The notes under the pieces are model-generated. The model worked only from the letters and a program-made list of their open reading frames with translations, did no database searches and was not told the origin of the DNA. 64,000 nt of DNA from Paenibacillus artemisiicola (GTDB taxonomy: Bacteria; Bacillota; Bacilli; Paenibacillales; Paenibacillaceae), in assembly GCF_017652985.1 (NCBI RefSeq), contig NZ_JAGGDJ010000003.1:62001-126000 (forward strand), given 5' to 3'. Below are positions 9,560 through 17,449 of this stretch, piece by piece. The position numbers and the translations under genes were made by a program. The stretch's first letter is position 1; each line of letters opens with the position of its first letter.

Positions 9560-10264
9560 TTACGTAATTATCTTAGCGACCAAATATGCGATTCCCGCTG
9601 CAATGCCGCCGACAAGCGCGGTTTGAACAGCGCTTTTGAGCGGCTTTGAACCCGTGAAATTACCTTTGACATAACCGAAAATGAACAAAGCAATTAAGGT
9701 TGAGACGACGGAAACCAGCAAGGCCGTAACGGCACGATGGATGATCATATAGGGAATTAACGGAATGAGCCCACCCACAATATAGGATATACCAATGGTT
9801 AAGGAGCTGTTTCGGGCTCTTTTAGGCTCGGGCTTTTCAAGCCCAAGTTCGAGCTTCATCATGAAATCAACCCACCGATCGGAATCTGCGCTAATTTCCT
9901 TTACCGCCAGCCTAACGTTAGTTTCCTGAAGCCCCCACCCCCGTAACACTTCAGCGACTTCCTCCCTTTCGCGTTCCGGAACCTCAATGATCTCCTTCTT
10001 TTCTCTCTCCAATTCGTTGAAATAATGCTCCCGTTCTGTCCTCGCGGCCAAATAGCCGCCGAGTCCCATGGCGATCGAACCGGCTGCAATCTCAGCAAGA
10101 CCGGCGATGACGACGATGTTCGTACCAGGGACGGAGCTCGAGAGACCGGCGGCGAGCGCAAACGGAACCGTCAGTCCATCCGACATTCCGATTACGATGT
10201 CCCGAACGGCGTCAGATGCGGTGAAATGATGTTCACGATGAATGGAATGATCTGAATGGCTCAT
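9560..10264 (-). CDS. VIT1/CCC1-family transporter
   Basis: A 234-residue membrane protein of the VIT1/CCC1 family, which exports or sequesters Fe2+ and/or Mn2+. The N-terminus has the family signature (HHFTASDAVRDIVIGMSDGL, TVPFALAAGLSS), followed by a second helix with GSIAMGLGGYLAARTE. A cytoplasmic Glu-rich helical segment runs from about 85 to 150 (EREKKEIIEVPEREREEVAE) and would be the metal-collecting domain. Three more helices end the protein. The start ATG at 10264 has GGGAG upstream. The gene follows the electron-transfer operon in the same direction with a 20-base gap to the gene at 10285, so it may be co-transcribed; iron handling would suit such a neighbourhood. Confidence 0.85.
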   Translation of the reverse strand: MSHSDHSIHREHHFTASDAVRDIVIGMSDGLTVPFALAAGLSSSVPGTNIVVIAGLAEIAAGSIAMGLGGYLAARTEREHYFNELEREKKEIIEVPEREREEVAEVLRGWGLQETNVRLAVKEISADSDRWVDFMMKLELGLEKPEPKRARNSSLTIGISYIVGGLIPLIPYMIIHRAVTALLVSVVSTLIALFIFGYVKGNFTGSKPLKSAVQTALVGGIAAGIAYLVAKIIT

Positions 10265-10284
10265 ACGATTCGCTCCCTACAGTC

Positions 10285-10953
10285 TTAACTTTGATTTGAG
10301 TTATCTTGAACGGTTTGCTTTGTTCGATTCGCCGGCTTTTCCAGCAGATAAACGATGCCTCCGACCGCGAGCGTTGCCGCAGAGGCAAGAACCGCCGAGC
10401 CTCCGGCATGCAGCCAGAGCACGGGGAGCCATAACAAGCCGAGTGTACGGTGCACGGACCGCATCCATTTGTTCCGGATCTTAGTGATGAAATAGCCGTA
10501 ACCGGTCAAGGCGAGTAAAATGGCAAACCCGGCAAGACCCGTATATACATGCTCATCGTATATTTTCGTGACTACGAAATAGCTTCCATGGACGACGATC
10601 AGGATGAACGTTGTCCAGCCAAGCAGATTATGCAGCGAATACAACAGCTTTCCGGCTTGACGGACGAGCCTCGACGCAGACTTACGCTTTTTCTTAAACC
10701 AAAGCCACGAGAAGCTCGCTGCACCCGCAAATAAAGCGATCGTACCGAAAGTGGAAAAATAACCGCTTACTGCAGAATCTTCGCCTCTATCTGGCCGTAG
10801 TCCCCCCGGAGACACCGTCCCGTCTCCGCCTTTCGGGAAACGTGGATGAAGTTCTCCCTTGGATGGGGCGTAAATGTAGTAACATAAGACAAGAACGGCC
10901 GCTACGATGAGAGCGATGAACGCCGGAATCCATACTTTTTTGCTTTTGCTCAT
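10285..10953 (-). CDS. Multi-pass membrane protein resembling heme/ferric-reductase type cytochromes
   Basis: A 222-residue membrane protein beginning with a single N-terminal anchor (MSKSKKVW, then a helix) and an extracytoplasmic Gly/Pro-rich linker, followed by four or five helices. His residues in helices (SLHNLLGW, IVVHGSYF, SVHRTLGLLWLPVLWLHAGG) are spaced as in bis-heme b membrane domains such as ferric reductase-like or DUF4405 proteins. The ATG at 10953 is preferred to the GTG at 10962, because AGGTG lies seven bases before the ATG and inside the upstream gene's stop region. It is the fourth gene after the FMN-binding protein, ApbE and RnfD-like genes, and would pass electrons across the membrane to or from the flavin carrier. 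Heme binding is inferred. Confidence 0.65.
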   Translation of the reverse strand: MSKSKKVWIPAFIALIVAAVLVLCYYIYAPSKGELHPRFPKGGDGTVSPGGLRPDRGEDSAVSGYFSTFGTIALFAGAASFSWLWFKKKRKSASRLVRQAGKLLYSLHNLLGWTTFILIVVHGSYFVVTKIYDEHVYTGLAGFAILLALTGYGYFITKIRNKWMRSVHRTLGLLWLPVLWLHAGGSAVLASAATLAVGGIVYLLEKPANRTKQTVQDNSNQS

Positions 10954-10958
10954 GGCAA

Positions 10959-11788
10959 TCACCTCGGAGAAGCGGATATTGGATTCGACGTCGGTTTAGA
11001 GGACGAATTGGGCCGGTTCACGGATAATCGCTGCCTTACCACATGAAACACATTTCCGGCCATGAGCCCGATAAAGAGATACATTAAGCCACCATAAAGC
11101 CCATATACGATGGCGGCGGTTGCCGCTGCAATTATTCCGAACCAGATTTGATCCCTAGTCTTGGCCGGCGAAGTCGGGGGATCCGTCAACATGAAGAAAC
11201 CGAAAAACAATGTTGCATTTATAATCGGTGGACGCAATGCATCCGCGGTATCCCCTAGCTGAAGGTATCCCAACAACAGCTGCAGCAAGAAGTATGTGCC
11301 GAAGAAGGCGAAAATCTGCGGATACTTCCGCACTCTATTCGTAATCAGGTAACCGCCGATTAGAAGAAGCAGTCCCATGCGGGTAGATCACCGAATGCTC
11401 CCCACCAGCATTGTTCGGAATGAAACACCATCACAGCTAGAAGCAATCCGAACGCCGCTGGGTTCAGTACAGGTTTTTTCTTGTAGACGAGCATGTGCTT
11501 GGACGAAATGGCGAACACTGCCGTTGCCACGACGATCAGCGGTGCGGTGTGCGTACCTAAAATCAAGGCGATAATGAGCCCGGTAATGACGGCGCCATCC
11601 GGCATCATTCGTTTTCGCTTTTCGAGCAAGCAGCAGACGACGTCCAATGCCAGTGACACGATTACGCCAAGCAGGCTATTCGCGACTCCCTTTATATCTT
11701 GCGACAAAACGGAGGCCATTAGTAAATTGACAATTATGGCCATGATTACATAGCTCTTCGGCGTTTTTATCCATTGACCCGCTGTCAT
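10959..11788 (-). pseudogene. RnfD/NqrB-like membrane subunit, split by one frameshift
   Basis: Two overlapping minus-strand frames (11360-11788 and 10959-11378) together make one RnfD/NqrB-type protein of about 275 residues. The first half has DGAVITGLIIALILG and SKHMLVYKKKPVLNPAAFGL. The second half resumes with GLLLLIGGYLI and contains NATLFFGFFMLTDPPTSPAK, the conserved Asp-Pro-x-Thr-Ser-Pro of the family. The shift falls near 11362-11380: one missing base would restore continuity from GDLPA to GLLLLIGG. The first half starts at an ATG overlapping the apbE stop (ATGA), so translation is coupled. In intact homologs this subunit carries flavin and moves electrons or ions within the membrane. 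It could be a real inactivation or a sequencing error. Confidence 0.75.
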
Positions 11789-12696
11789 TGTATGCCTCCT
11801 CCAATCCGGACAACCTGCAGTCCCGGAGTGACCAGCAATCCATCTAATTCGGCATCTTCAATGAACCGTCGACCCTCTTCGGCACCTAGGACAAATGCGG
11901 CGGTCGAGTACAAGTCAGCCATCATCGCGTAAGGTGCGATCACGCTGCAGCTGATCCAATCGTTTGGCGATTGCTTTGAAGCGGGGGCGATCAAATGGTG
12001 GATGCCGGCCGTACTGGGACTTTTGCGTTCGTAGCTCCCGGATGTACATACCGCCCCCTGACTCATATCGATCGCGGCAATGAAATGATCCTGATGGATC
12101 GGGTGCCGAATGCCGACTTTCCACGGTAACTCTTGGTCGTTGACGCCTTTGGCGTATAGATCGCCGCCTGCATTAATAACAAAACCAGCCGCGCCGTCCA
12201 GCTTATTCAGTTCATGAGACGCCAGGTCGACAGCAAAACCCTTGGCAGAAGCGCCTAAATCGAGGACCATCGGTTTAAGCAAACGAAGGGTCCGTTCCTG
12301 CTCATCCAGAATGACATCCTGATAGGACACGTGCTCCGCCGCCCGGCTCTCGATAACCCCGCCCGTTAAATAATGACGGTTAAAGCCGTATGCTTCCATG
12401 ATGCTCCCGATCGTCGGGTCGAACCTTCCCTTCGTCATCCGAGCCATCTCCAGAGCTGCATGAAGAGGTTCATACAAAAGCGGGCTGATTCGGACCGGCA
12501 TTTCGCGCTGTAAGCAAGCCTTCATTAACTCGCTGTCGGCGGAAAACCGGCTGCACGCCTGCTCGACGCTGCGAAATACCTCAAAAGCACGGTCAATGGC
12601 AAGCTCCATCTCCTCCCTGCTTGTCAGCTCGTTATAGACGATTTTCATATCGACAACGGTACCCATCATCAGTTTGGCTTTGTGCATCGTCTTCAT
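11785..12696 (-). CDS. apbE: FAD:protein FMN transferase (ApbE)
   Basis: A 303-residue ApbE-family enzyme, which transfers FMN from FAD onto a Thr of a target protein, using Mg2+. Visible hallmarks are GTVVDMKI at the N-terminus, EAYGFNRHY near 118, the Asp-Leu-Gly-x-x-x-Lys-Gly motif DLGASAKGFAVD near 145, NAGGDLYAKG near 172, and the later A-Y-A-M-M-A-D-L-Y-S-T-A-A-F metal-site region. There is no signal peptide or lipobox, so this copy should work in the cytoplasm or at its membrane face. The start overlaps the stop of the FMN-binding protein gene (ATGA), and its own stop overlaps the RnfD-like start. The neighbouring FMN-binding protein is its obvious substrate. Confidence 0.9.
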   Translation of the reverse strand: MKTMHKAKLMMGTVVDMKIVYNELTSREEMELAIDRAFEVFRSVEQACSRFSADSELMKACLQREMPVRISPLLYEPLHAALEMARMTKGRFDPTIGSIMEAYGFNRHYLTGGVIESRAAEHVSYQDVILDEQERTLRLLKPMVLDLGASAKGFAVDLASHELNKLDGAAGFVINAGGDLYAKGVNDQELPWKVGIRHPIHQDHFIAAIDMSQGAVCTSGSYERKSPSTAGIHHLIAPASKQSPNDWISCSVIAPYAMMADLYSTAAFVLGAEEGRRFIEDAELDGLLVTPGLQVVRIGGGIQ

Positions 12697-13109
12697 GCGT
12701 TCATCGCTTGCGCTAGGGCATCCTGTACCGCATCCTCGAAAGCAGCCGTGCTATACGTAGCGCCGGAAACATTATCCACTTGCGGGTTTTGGGTCTGCAC
12801 CACTTCGTTTGGTAAATCAACGACATCGCTTTCGGCATAGTGCATCTCGAAATCGCTGATTTCAACATCCGTGATCCGATCTTCCTTAATTGTGACTTTC
12901 ACCTGTATCGAACCTCGGCGATTGCTGCCCATCCCCGTAAAGACACCGTCATTATACATCCGATTAGACTGGCTGGTGTCAAGTTGGACTTGCGTCTGCG
13001 GTAGCGGCTCTATGGACGCTTGAGATTCCGTAGTGAAAAAGCCCGCGGCATAAACCGCCGTAATAGCCGTTGAACAGAGAACGACCCATTTCTTGCTCAT
13101 GTTGGCCAC
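12693..13109 (-). CDS. Exported FMN-binding (flavinylated) electron carrier protein
   Basis: A small protein of about 138 residues with an N-terminal membrane helix (MSKKWVVLCS...AVYAAGFF) that is either a signal peptide or anchor, a short linker, and one FMN_bind domain. The domain ends with NVSGATYST, the Ser-Gly-Ala-Thr motif whose Thr receives FMN by phosphoester bond in NqrC/RnfG-type proteins. GGAGGAG sits five bases before the GTG at 13109; the next ATG (13100) is the alternative start. It leads an operon with apbE, an RnfD/NqrB-like gene and a heme-type membrane protein, divergent from the two-component system at 13237. It would carry single electrons at the outer face of the membrane. 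Confidence 0.85.
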   Translation of the reverse strand: MANMSKKWVVLCSTAITAVYAAGFFTTESQASIEPLPQTQVQLDTSQSNRMYNDGVFTGMGSNRRGSIQVKVTIKEDRITDVEISDFEMHYAESDVVDLPNEVVQTQNPQVDNVSGATYSTAAFEDAVQDALAQAMNA

Positions 13110-13236
13110 GCCCACTCCTCCAGTTCTTTCAACGTTGGTACGTCAATCCTCAGTATAAACGGGCAACCTTTAAATTTTTTTAAAATCCGGCATTCTGCTA
13201 CAATAAGTAAAAATCCACCTAATGGAGGTGCCGGCC

Positions 13237-13923
13237 TTGCGTGTGTTAATCGTCGAGGATGACGCAGCCTTGCTTGCTTTAATCCGCAGCGTTTTTGAGG
13301 ACGGAGCTTTCCATGCGGACGGCGCCGAGAATGGCGATGATGGCTACTATTTAGCGCAGCAGGCAATTCACGATCTAATCGTGCTCGATGTGATGCTCCC
13401 GGGAATGAACGGCATTGAAATCATTCGCAAGCTACGAGCCGCTCAAGTCGGCGTTCCGATCATTTTGTTAACCGCCAAAGATGCGGTGAAGGACCGGGTG
13501 GTCGGGCTAAATGCAGGTGCGGACGACTATATGGTCAAGCCGTTTGCCGTGTCCGAATTGCTTGCCCGTGCAAGAGCTGTTCTCAGAAGACGCGGCACGG
13601 TCGGACTGGATGGCGATTTGACATATGGCCCGCTCCGTCTCTCCATGGCATCGAAGAGCGCATATTGCGACGAGACCGAGCTGCATTTGACGGCCACCGA
13701 ATATGCGCTGCTGGAGTTTTTCATGATTCATCGGAATCAAATTTTGACGCGTGAACAAATTTCTGACCGAATTTGGGGCTTTGATTCGGGGGCGGCGCTT
13801 TCGGCTGTCGACGTTTACGTTCATCATCTGCGCAAAAAGCTCATGGTGCAAGAAGCGGGCCGGCTATTGCGCACGGTGCGGGGAATCGGATTTATTTTCA
13901 AAGGTGAACCGCATGTTCAGTAA
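13237..13923 (+). CDS. OmpR-family response regulator
   Basis: A 228-residue DNA-binding response regulator. The receiver domain (1-115) starts RVLIVEDD, has the phosphoacceptor Asp in LDVMLPGMNG, the conserved Thr/Ala in LLTAKD, and Lys in MVKPF. A winged-helix Trans_reg_C domain follows (about 130-225), including TATEYALLEFFM and DVYVHHLRKKL. The TTG at 13237 is preferred because GGAGGTG sits six bases ahead; the ATG at 13222 overlaps that site. The following kinase gene overlaps its stop. Divergent orientation from the FMN-binding/apbE operon, with a short intergenic region rich in A/T, suggests it controls that operon. Confidence 0.9.
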   Translation: MRVLIVEDDAALLALIRSVFEDGAFHADGAENGDDGYYLAQQAIHDLIVLDVMLPGMNGIEIIRKLRAAQVGVPIILLTAKDAVKDRVVGLNAGADDYMVKPFAVSELLARARAVLRRRGTVGLDGDLTYGPLRLSMASKSAYCDETELHLTATEYALLEFFMIHRNQILTREQISDRIWGFDSGAALSAVDVYVHHLRKKLMVQEAGRLLRTVRGIGFIFKGEPHVQ

Positions 13924-15163
13924 GGTCCGGCGAAGGCTCGTCATTCTTAATGCCGTCGTCATATTTATCGTGCTTGCAATGCTGAGCTCGCTCTTATATG
14001 TACATCTGAGGTACAGGCTTTACCATGACACGGATGAAGTATTGAAGATGGCTCAGAACCGCATCGCGGGCTTCCGCGAATTATCGAACATGCTCCGTTC
14101 CGATCAGCCGGATCCCGAGCAAGATGAAACAACCACGTATCTGTTCTGGGACGGCGAGGGCAAACTGATCGGCCAACTGCCGGAACAGTCGTTTTCAACG
14201 GATACGGCGTTGTTGTTCAAGGCCGCTCCCATGGGTGAAACGATTATGACGGTTACGATCGGCAAGCACGGCTTCCGAGTGTTCGAGTTTCCGAATGTGC
14301 GACAGAATCGTGGCTCGATCGTCACGATAGGGATCGTCCGCAGTTTGGACGATGCGAATAGCACGCTGCGAACCTTATTGTGGGATATCTGCTCGGTCAT
14401 CATCGCCGGCGTCATCATTTCCATACTAGCCGGCCGGTTTTTGGCTGGAAGGGCGCTGATTCCAATCCGGAATTCGTGGGATAAGCAGCAGCGTTTCGTC
14501 GCCGATGCCTCACATGAGCTTCGAACGCCGAATGCGGTCATTCACGCGCAAACGGAGATGCTTCTGCGGCAACCCGACCATACGATCGAGCAGGAAAGTG
14601 CGCATATCGCCCTCATTTTGAAAGAAAGCAAACGAATGAACAAGTTACTGGATGACTTACTAACGCTTGCCCGCTCTGACTCCAATCAGCTCTTGATTCA
14701 TCGCGCCGCGGTCCCTCTTGGTTCCCTGATTCGGGAAATCGTGGAACAGTTCCGACTATTAACAAGCATTCGCGACGTTGATTTGTCGGCGGAGCTGCAG
14801 GAACCTCTGACCCTTTGGGGAGATGAGGGGCGAATCCGCCAGCTGCTTTTTATTTTGCTGGATAATGCCCTGAAGTACACCGCTTCTTCGGGGCGAATCG
14901 TTATCACCGCCCGGAGCGAAGGCCAGCTCGTCTACATTAGCGTGACAGATAACGGGAAGGGCATTGCGGATGAGGATCTGCCTTATCTGTTTGAGCGGTT
15001 TTACCGAGGGGATAAAGCGAGGTCACGGGCAGAAGGCGGTACAGGGCTCGGTCTGTCTATCGCACAATGGATCATGAACGCGCATGACGGAAGCATCCGC
15101 ATTGATTCGAAGCTTGGTGAAGGAACGAAAGTAGAACTGTTGTTTCCTCGAAGGGCACGGTAA
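13913..15163 (+). CDS. Membrane sensor histidine kinase
   Basis: A 416-residue sensor kinase starting at the ATG at 13913 (AAGGTGA five bases upstream), overlapping the regulator's stop. One helix near 11-30, an extracytoplasmic region to about 150, a second helix near 160-185, then a HisKA domain with phosphoacceptor in DASHELRTPNAVIH and an HATPase_c domain with N box LLDNALKYT, G1 box DNGKGIADEDLPYLFERFYRG and G2 box GGTGLGLSIA. The position after the H-box Pro is Asn where Leu is usual. No clear HAMP domain. It partners the OmpR-type regulator and probably senses an extracellular or redox cue. Confidence 0.9.
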   Translation: MFSKVRRRLVILNAVVIFIVLAMLSSLLYVHLRYRLYHDTDEVLKMAQNRIAGFRELSNMLRSDQPDPEQDETTTYLFWDGEGKLIGQLPEQSFSTDTALLFKAAPMGETIMTVTIGKHGFRVFEFPNVRQNRGSIVTIGIVRSLDDANSTLRTLLWDICSVIIAGVIISILAGRFLAGRALIPIRNSWDKQQRFVADASHELRTPNAVIHAQTEMLLRQPDHTIEQESAHIALILKESKRMNKLLDDLLTLARSDSNQLLIHRAAVPLGSLIREIVEQFRLLTSIRDVDLSAELQEPLTLWGDEGRIRQLLFILLDNALKYTASSGRIVITARSEGQLVYISVTDNGKGIADEDLPYLFERFYRGDKARSRAEGGTGLGLSIAQWIMNAHDGSIRIDSKLGEGTKVELLFPRRAR

Positions 15164-15164
15164 G

Positions 15165-15195
15165 GAACAGCCCGGCATGTACAAACGGGCTGTTC
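15165..15195 (+). terminator. Hairpin after the histidine kinase gene
   Basis: Perfect 10-bp arms gaacagcccg and cgggctgttc begin two bases after the kinase stop. The following atatta lacks a proper T-run, so terminator function is only likely. From 15200 to 15407 no gene is seen. Confidence 0.5.
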
Positions 15196-15407
15196 ATATT
15201 AAACGAAGACTTCCTTCTATTGTGACTTCAATGGACAACGGCAGCCGATCCATCGTGCGTACTCTTCCGGTTCGCGCACGCCCTGCAGGTTGAGCTGCTC
15301 ACCGGCGTTTCAGTTTTGTCGCCACAACCTGAGAAGTTAACGTTTTTGCTACGTTGAATGCCTTGATGTCTCTCACCTTGGACGAGTCGAATATTTTAGC
15401 AGCAGGA

Positions 15408-15683
15408 TTAACGGCTCTTCACGAGCAGTTCGACTGCTTCCTTTACCATTTTCCCCGTATCGTAGTTGCCTGCGGCTTGCTCGGCCTGAATGCATTGCTG
15501 TAGGTTCTCGGCTACGATCTGGGCAATGGCTTTGTCCGAAGCGTTTCGTACAGCCGACAGCTGTGCAACCACTTCTTTACACGACTTGCCTTCCTCCATG
15601 AGCCTAAGCACGCCTCGTACCTGACCTTCAATTCTGCGCAGACGCGTCTTCAGTTCATCCGTATAGTTGTAATCCATATTCAA
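15408..15683 (-). CDS. CsoR/CstR-family persulfide-type repressor (YrkD-like)
   Basis: A 91-residue all-helical repressor of the CsoR/RcnR/CstR family. Copper-type members carry a Cys-His-Cys site. Here the residues are Cys35 (GKSCKEVVAQL) and Cys64 (NLQQC) with Asn60 where the His would be. The two Cys without His are the pattern of CstR, which senses persulfides by forming a di-/polysulfide link. It is the last gene of the sulfur cluster on this strand and has a palindrome of the form TATACC-N6-GGTATA immediately upstream (15704-15721). Two matching sites precede the DsrE-like gene and the TusA-rhodanese gene, so it probably represses the whole set. Confidence 0.85.
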   Translation of the reverse strand: MNMDYNYTDELKTRLRRIEGQVRGVLRLMEEGKSCKEVVAQLSAVRNASDKAIAQIVAENLQQCIQAEQAAGNYDTGKMVKEAVELLVKSR

Positions 15684-15703
15684 TTCCTCACCTTCCTCAT
15701 TGA

Positions 15704-15721
15704 TATACCGGTATGGGTATA
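15704..15721. promoter_or_regulatory. Palindromic operator upstream of the CstR-like gene
   Basis: TATACCGGTATGGGTATA has perfect TATACC/GGTATA arms around six bases. It is the same form as the sites at 16264 and 19754, which makes it a likely autoregulatory binding site for the CstR-like repressor. Confidence 0.7.
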
Positions 15722-15753
15722 GTATAGAGCAAAAAAATAAGGGATTTCAATGT

Positions 15754-16227
15754 TCAAATAAACAGATTGACCTTGCCGTTCGATGCGTCACCTAGATACG
15801 CGGCAACGCCGGCATACGTAATCCCGTCAATGAGCTCCTCCTGCTGCAGGCCGAGCAGATCCATCGTCATGGTACATGCAACGAGCTTAACCCCTTGCTC
15901 TTGTGCCAGCTCAATCAGCTGCGGCAGCGAAAGTGCATGGTGCTTTTTCATCACATGCTTGATCATCTGCGGTCCCAGGCCGCCGAAATTCATTTTGGAC
16001 AAGCCAAGCTTCTTGGGTCCGCGCGGCATCATCCAGCCAAATGCCCTCTCGAGCATCCCCTTCTTAGTTTTGATTGCTTCGTCTTTCCTAAGCGCGTTCA
16101 ATCCCCAAAAGGTAAAAAAGATCGTGACCTCATGGTCGTATGCCGCAGCACCGTTAGCGATGATGAACGCAGCAATGGCTTTATCAAGCTCGCCGCTGAA
16201 TAGGACGATCGTTGATTTCTCTTTCAT
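15754..16227 (-). CDS. DsrE/DsrF/DrsH-family protein (YrkE-like)
   Basis: A 157-residue DsrE-superfamily protein, a group involved in sulfur-atom handling. It begins with a Rossmann-like strand (STIVLFSGELDKAIAAFIIA), continues with a thick middle segment (FFTFWGLNALR, KKLGLSKMNFGGLG) and ends with the conserved C-terminal half KLVACTMTMDLLGL. The Cys in VACTMTMD is at the position used by related sulfur carriers. Length and order fit the B. subtilis YrkE type. It is flanked by its own CstR-type palindrome at 16264-16281, so this gene and the repressor gene may form a separate transcript from the upstream TauE gene. Confidence 0.8.
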   Translation of the reverse strand: MKEKSTIVLFSGELDKAIAAFIIANGAAAYDHEVTIFFTFWGLNALRKDEAIKTKKGMLERAFGWMMPRGPKKLGLSKMNFGGLGPQMIKHVMKKHHALSLPQLIELAQEQGVKLVACTMTMDLLGLQQEELIDGITYAGVAAYLGDASNGKVNLFI

Positions 16228-16263
16228 TATGAGCTTGGACCCTCTTTCTTATGATTTTATACA

Positions 16264-16281
16264 TATACCCCTATAGGTAAT
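16264..16281. promoter_or_regulatory. Palindromic operator upstream of the DsrE-like gene
   Basis: TATACCCCTATAGGTAAT, arms TATACC and GGTAat with one arm slightly imperfect. Second of three matching sites in this cluster; lies 37 bases before the YrkE-like start. Confidence 0.65.
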
Positions 16282-16337
16282 TTGAAGGCCTGAATGGACT
16301 GCGCCAACAACCCTCTTGTGAAAAGTTCCCGATGCAT

Positions 16338-17132
16338 TTACAGGATGCTCGACCAAACTTTGACCGCGGTCAATGCGATAAGGATGACGAGCCCATAGCG
16401 AAGTACCTTTACGTTAATTTTCGCGCTTAGCTTGGATCCAATCGGCGCCCCGGTCAGGCTGCCGATCACGGTGAATACTGTGGGCCATAATGGAATGCCA
16501 CCGCCGCCGAGTTTGCCGAAGACACCGCCAATCGCCGATATGAAGACGATGGCCAGCGAAGAAGCAATCGTCGTTCGTGTTGGAATGCGGAGTACGGTCA
16601 GCATGATGGGAATGAGGATAAACGCACCGCCAGCGCCCACGATGCCTGAGACGATACCGACGACGAATGCTGATCCGATGGCGACCCCTTTATTAAAATG
16701 CAGTTCTGCTGCCGGCTGGTCTCCCTTTCCTCTGGCAGGAATCAGCATCAAAACGACCGCCAGTACCGCAAGAATGCCATAAGTGAGATTGATAATATCC
16801 CCTTTTAGCATGCCGGAGACGAAACCGCCGAATAGGCTGCCCGCCAGGATGCTGCTCCCCATATACAGAACCAGCCCTTTGTGTACGACGCCTTCGGATC
16901 CTTTTATGGTCTTTTTGCGAAAAGCGATCACGCCGGCCAGTGAAGCAAAAAAGACCTGGAACATGCTGATGGAGGAAACCTCGCTGGCCGAAAAATAAGC
17001 CGCGCCCAGCATCGCAGGCACGTAAAGCAACAGCGGATAGTTGATGATGGCTCCGCCGATTCCCAGCAGGCCGGAAAAGAAGGAACCTACCAATCCCAGT
17101 ACGACCATGACGAGAAACAGCAGCATATCCAC
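16338..17132 (-). CDS. TauE/SafE-family membrane exporter (YrkJ-like)
   Basis: A 264-residue membrane protein of the TauE/SafE (DUF81) family, which exports sulfite, thiosulfate or organosulfonates. About eight helices are visible, with the two internal repeats GSFFSGLLGIGGAIINYPLL and VGIVSGIVGAGGAFILIPIM that define the family. The start is a GTG at 17132 with AAGGAG seven bases upstream; an ATG two codons later is possible. In a persulfide-detoxification cluster its likely job is to export sulfite or thiosulfate produced by the persulfide dioxygenase and rhodaneses. Confidence 0.85.
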   Translation of the reverse strand: MDMLLFLVMVVLGLVGSFFSGLLGIGGAIINYPLLLYVPAMLGAAYFSASEVSSISMFQVFFASLAGVIAFRKKTIKGSEGVVHKGLVLYMGSSILAGSLFGGFVSGMLKGDIINLTYGILAVLAVVLMLIPARGKGDQPAAELHFNKGVAIGSAFVVGIVSGIVGAGGAFILIPIMLTVLRIPTRTTIASSLAIVFISAIGGVFGKLGGGGIPLWPTVFTVIGSLTGAPIGSKLSAKINVKVLRYGLVILIALTAVKVWSSIL

Positions 17133-17198
17133 GTTTTACTCCTTCCAATCCATTTTGGGAAACTACAAAAACCTGTATACGAAAAAGCTGCTGATGCG

Positions 17199-17204
17199 TA
17201 TAAT
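17199..17204 (+). promoter_or_regulatory. Possible -10 element for the small Cys-rich gene
   Basis: Perfect TATAAT on the plus strand 38 bases before the start at 17242. No good -35 is found at 16-18 bases; tgtata lies 19 bases upstream. Weak call. Confidence 0.3.
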
Positions 17205-17241
17205 AAGACCAAGTAAATTCATATGAAATGAGTGATTAGGC

Positions 17242-17412
17242 GTGCTTAGGAAGCTGAAAAGCTTGTTTATCGATACATGCCCCGTGTGCGCGGAGCGGCT
17301 GATTGCAGAAACCGATGCCGTCTGCTGCACTAAAGCATGCCCGGATGGTCATTATAAAGAAGAGAGCTACCGCACCCTCGGCGTACGGGTGGTCTATGGC
17401 GGGCTAAAATAA
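17242..17412 (+). CDS. Small Cys-rich (zinc-ribbon-like) protein
   Basis: A 56-residue protein on the strand opposite the sulfur cluster, between the TauE-like and TusA genes. It has paired cysteines DTCPVCAERL and AVCCTKACPDGHYKEE, i.e. CxxC followed by CC...C...H, which suggests a structural zinc site. Compact conserved ending SYRTLGVRVVYGG. The GTG at 17242 is the first in-frame start after a stop at 17233; the TTG at 17263, nine bases after a GGAAG, is an alternative that would trim seven residues. I do not recognise a named family. Position inside a reactive-sulfur cluster makes a thiol-related role possible but unproven. Confidence 0.6.
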   Translation: MLRKLKSLFIDTCPVCAERLIAETDAVCCTKACPDGHYKEESYRTLGVRVVYGGLK

Positions 17413-17449
17413 GCGATTACGCCATGCGGGTTCGCTTATTTTATATTCC

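Noticed and set aside
13110..13236. Promoters between the FMN-binding gene and the response regulator
   Set aside because: TATACT (minus) and TACAAT (plus) are visible but no -35 at proper spacing, so not listed as features.
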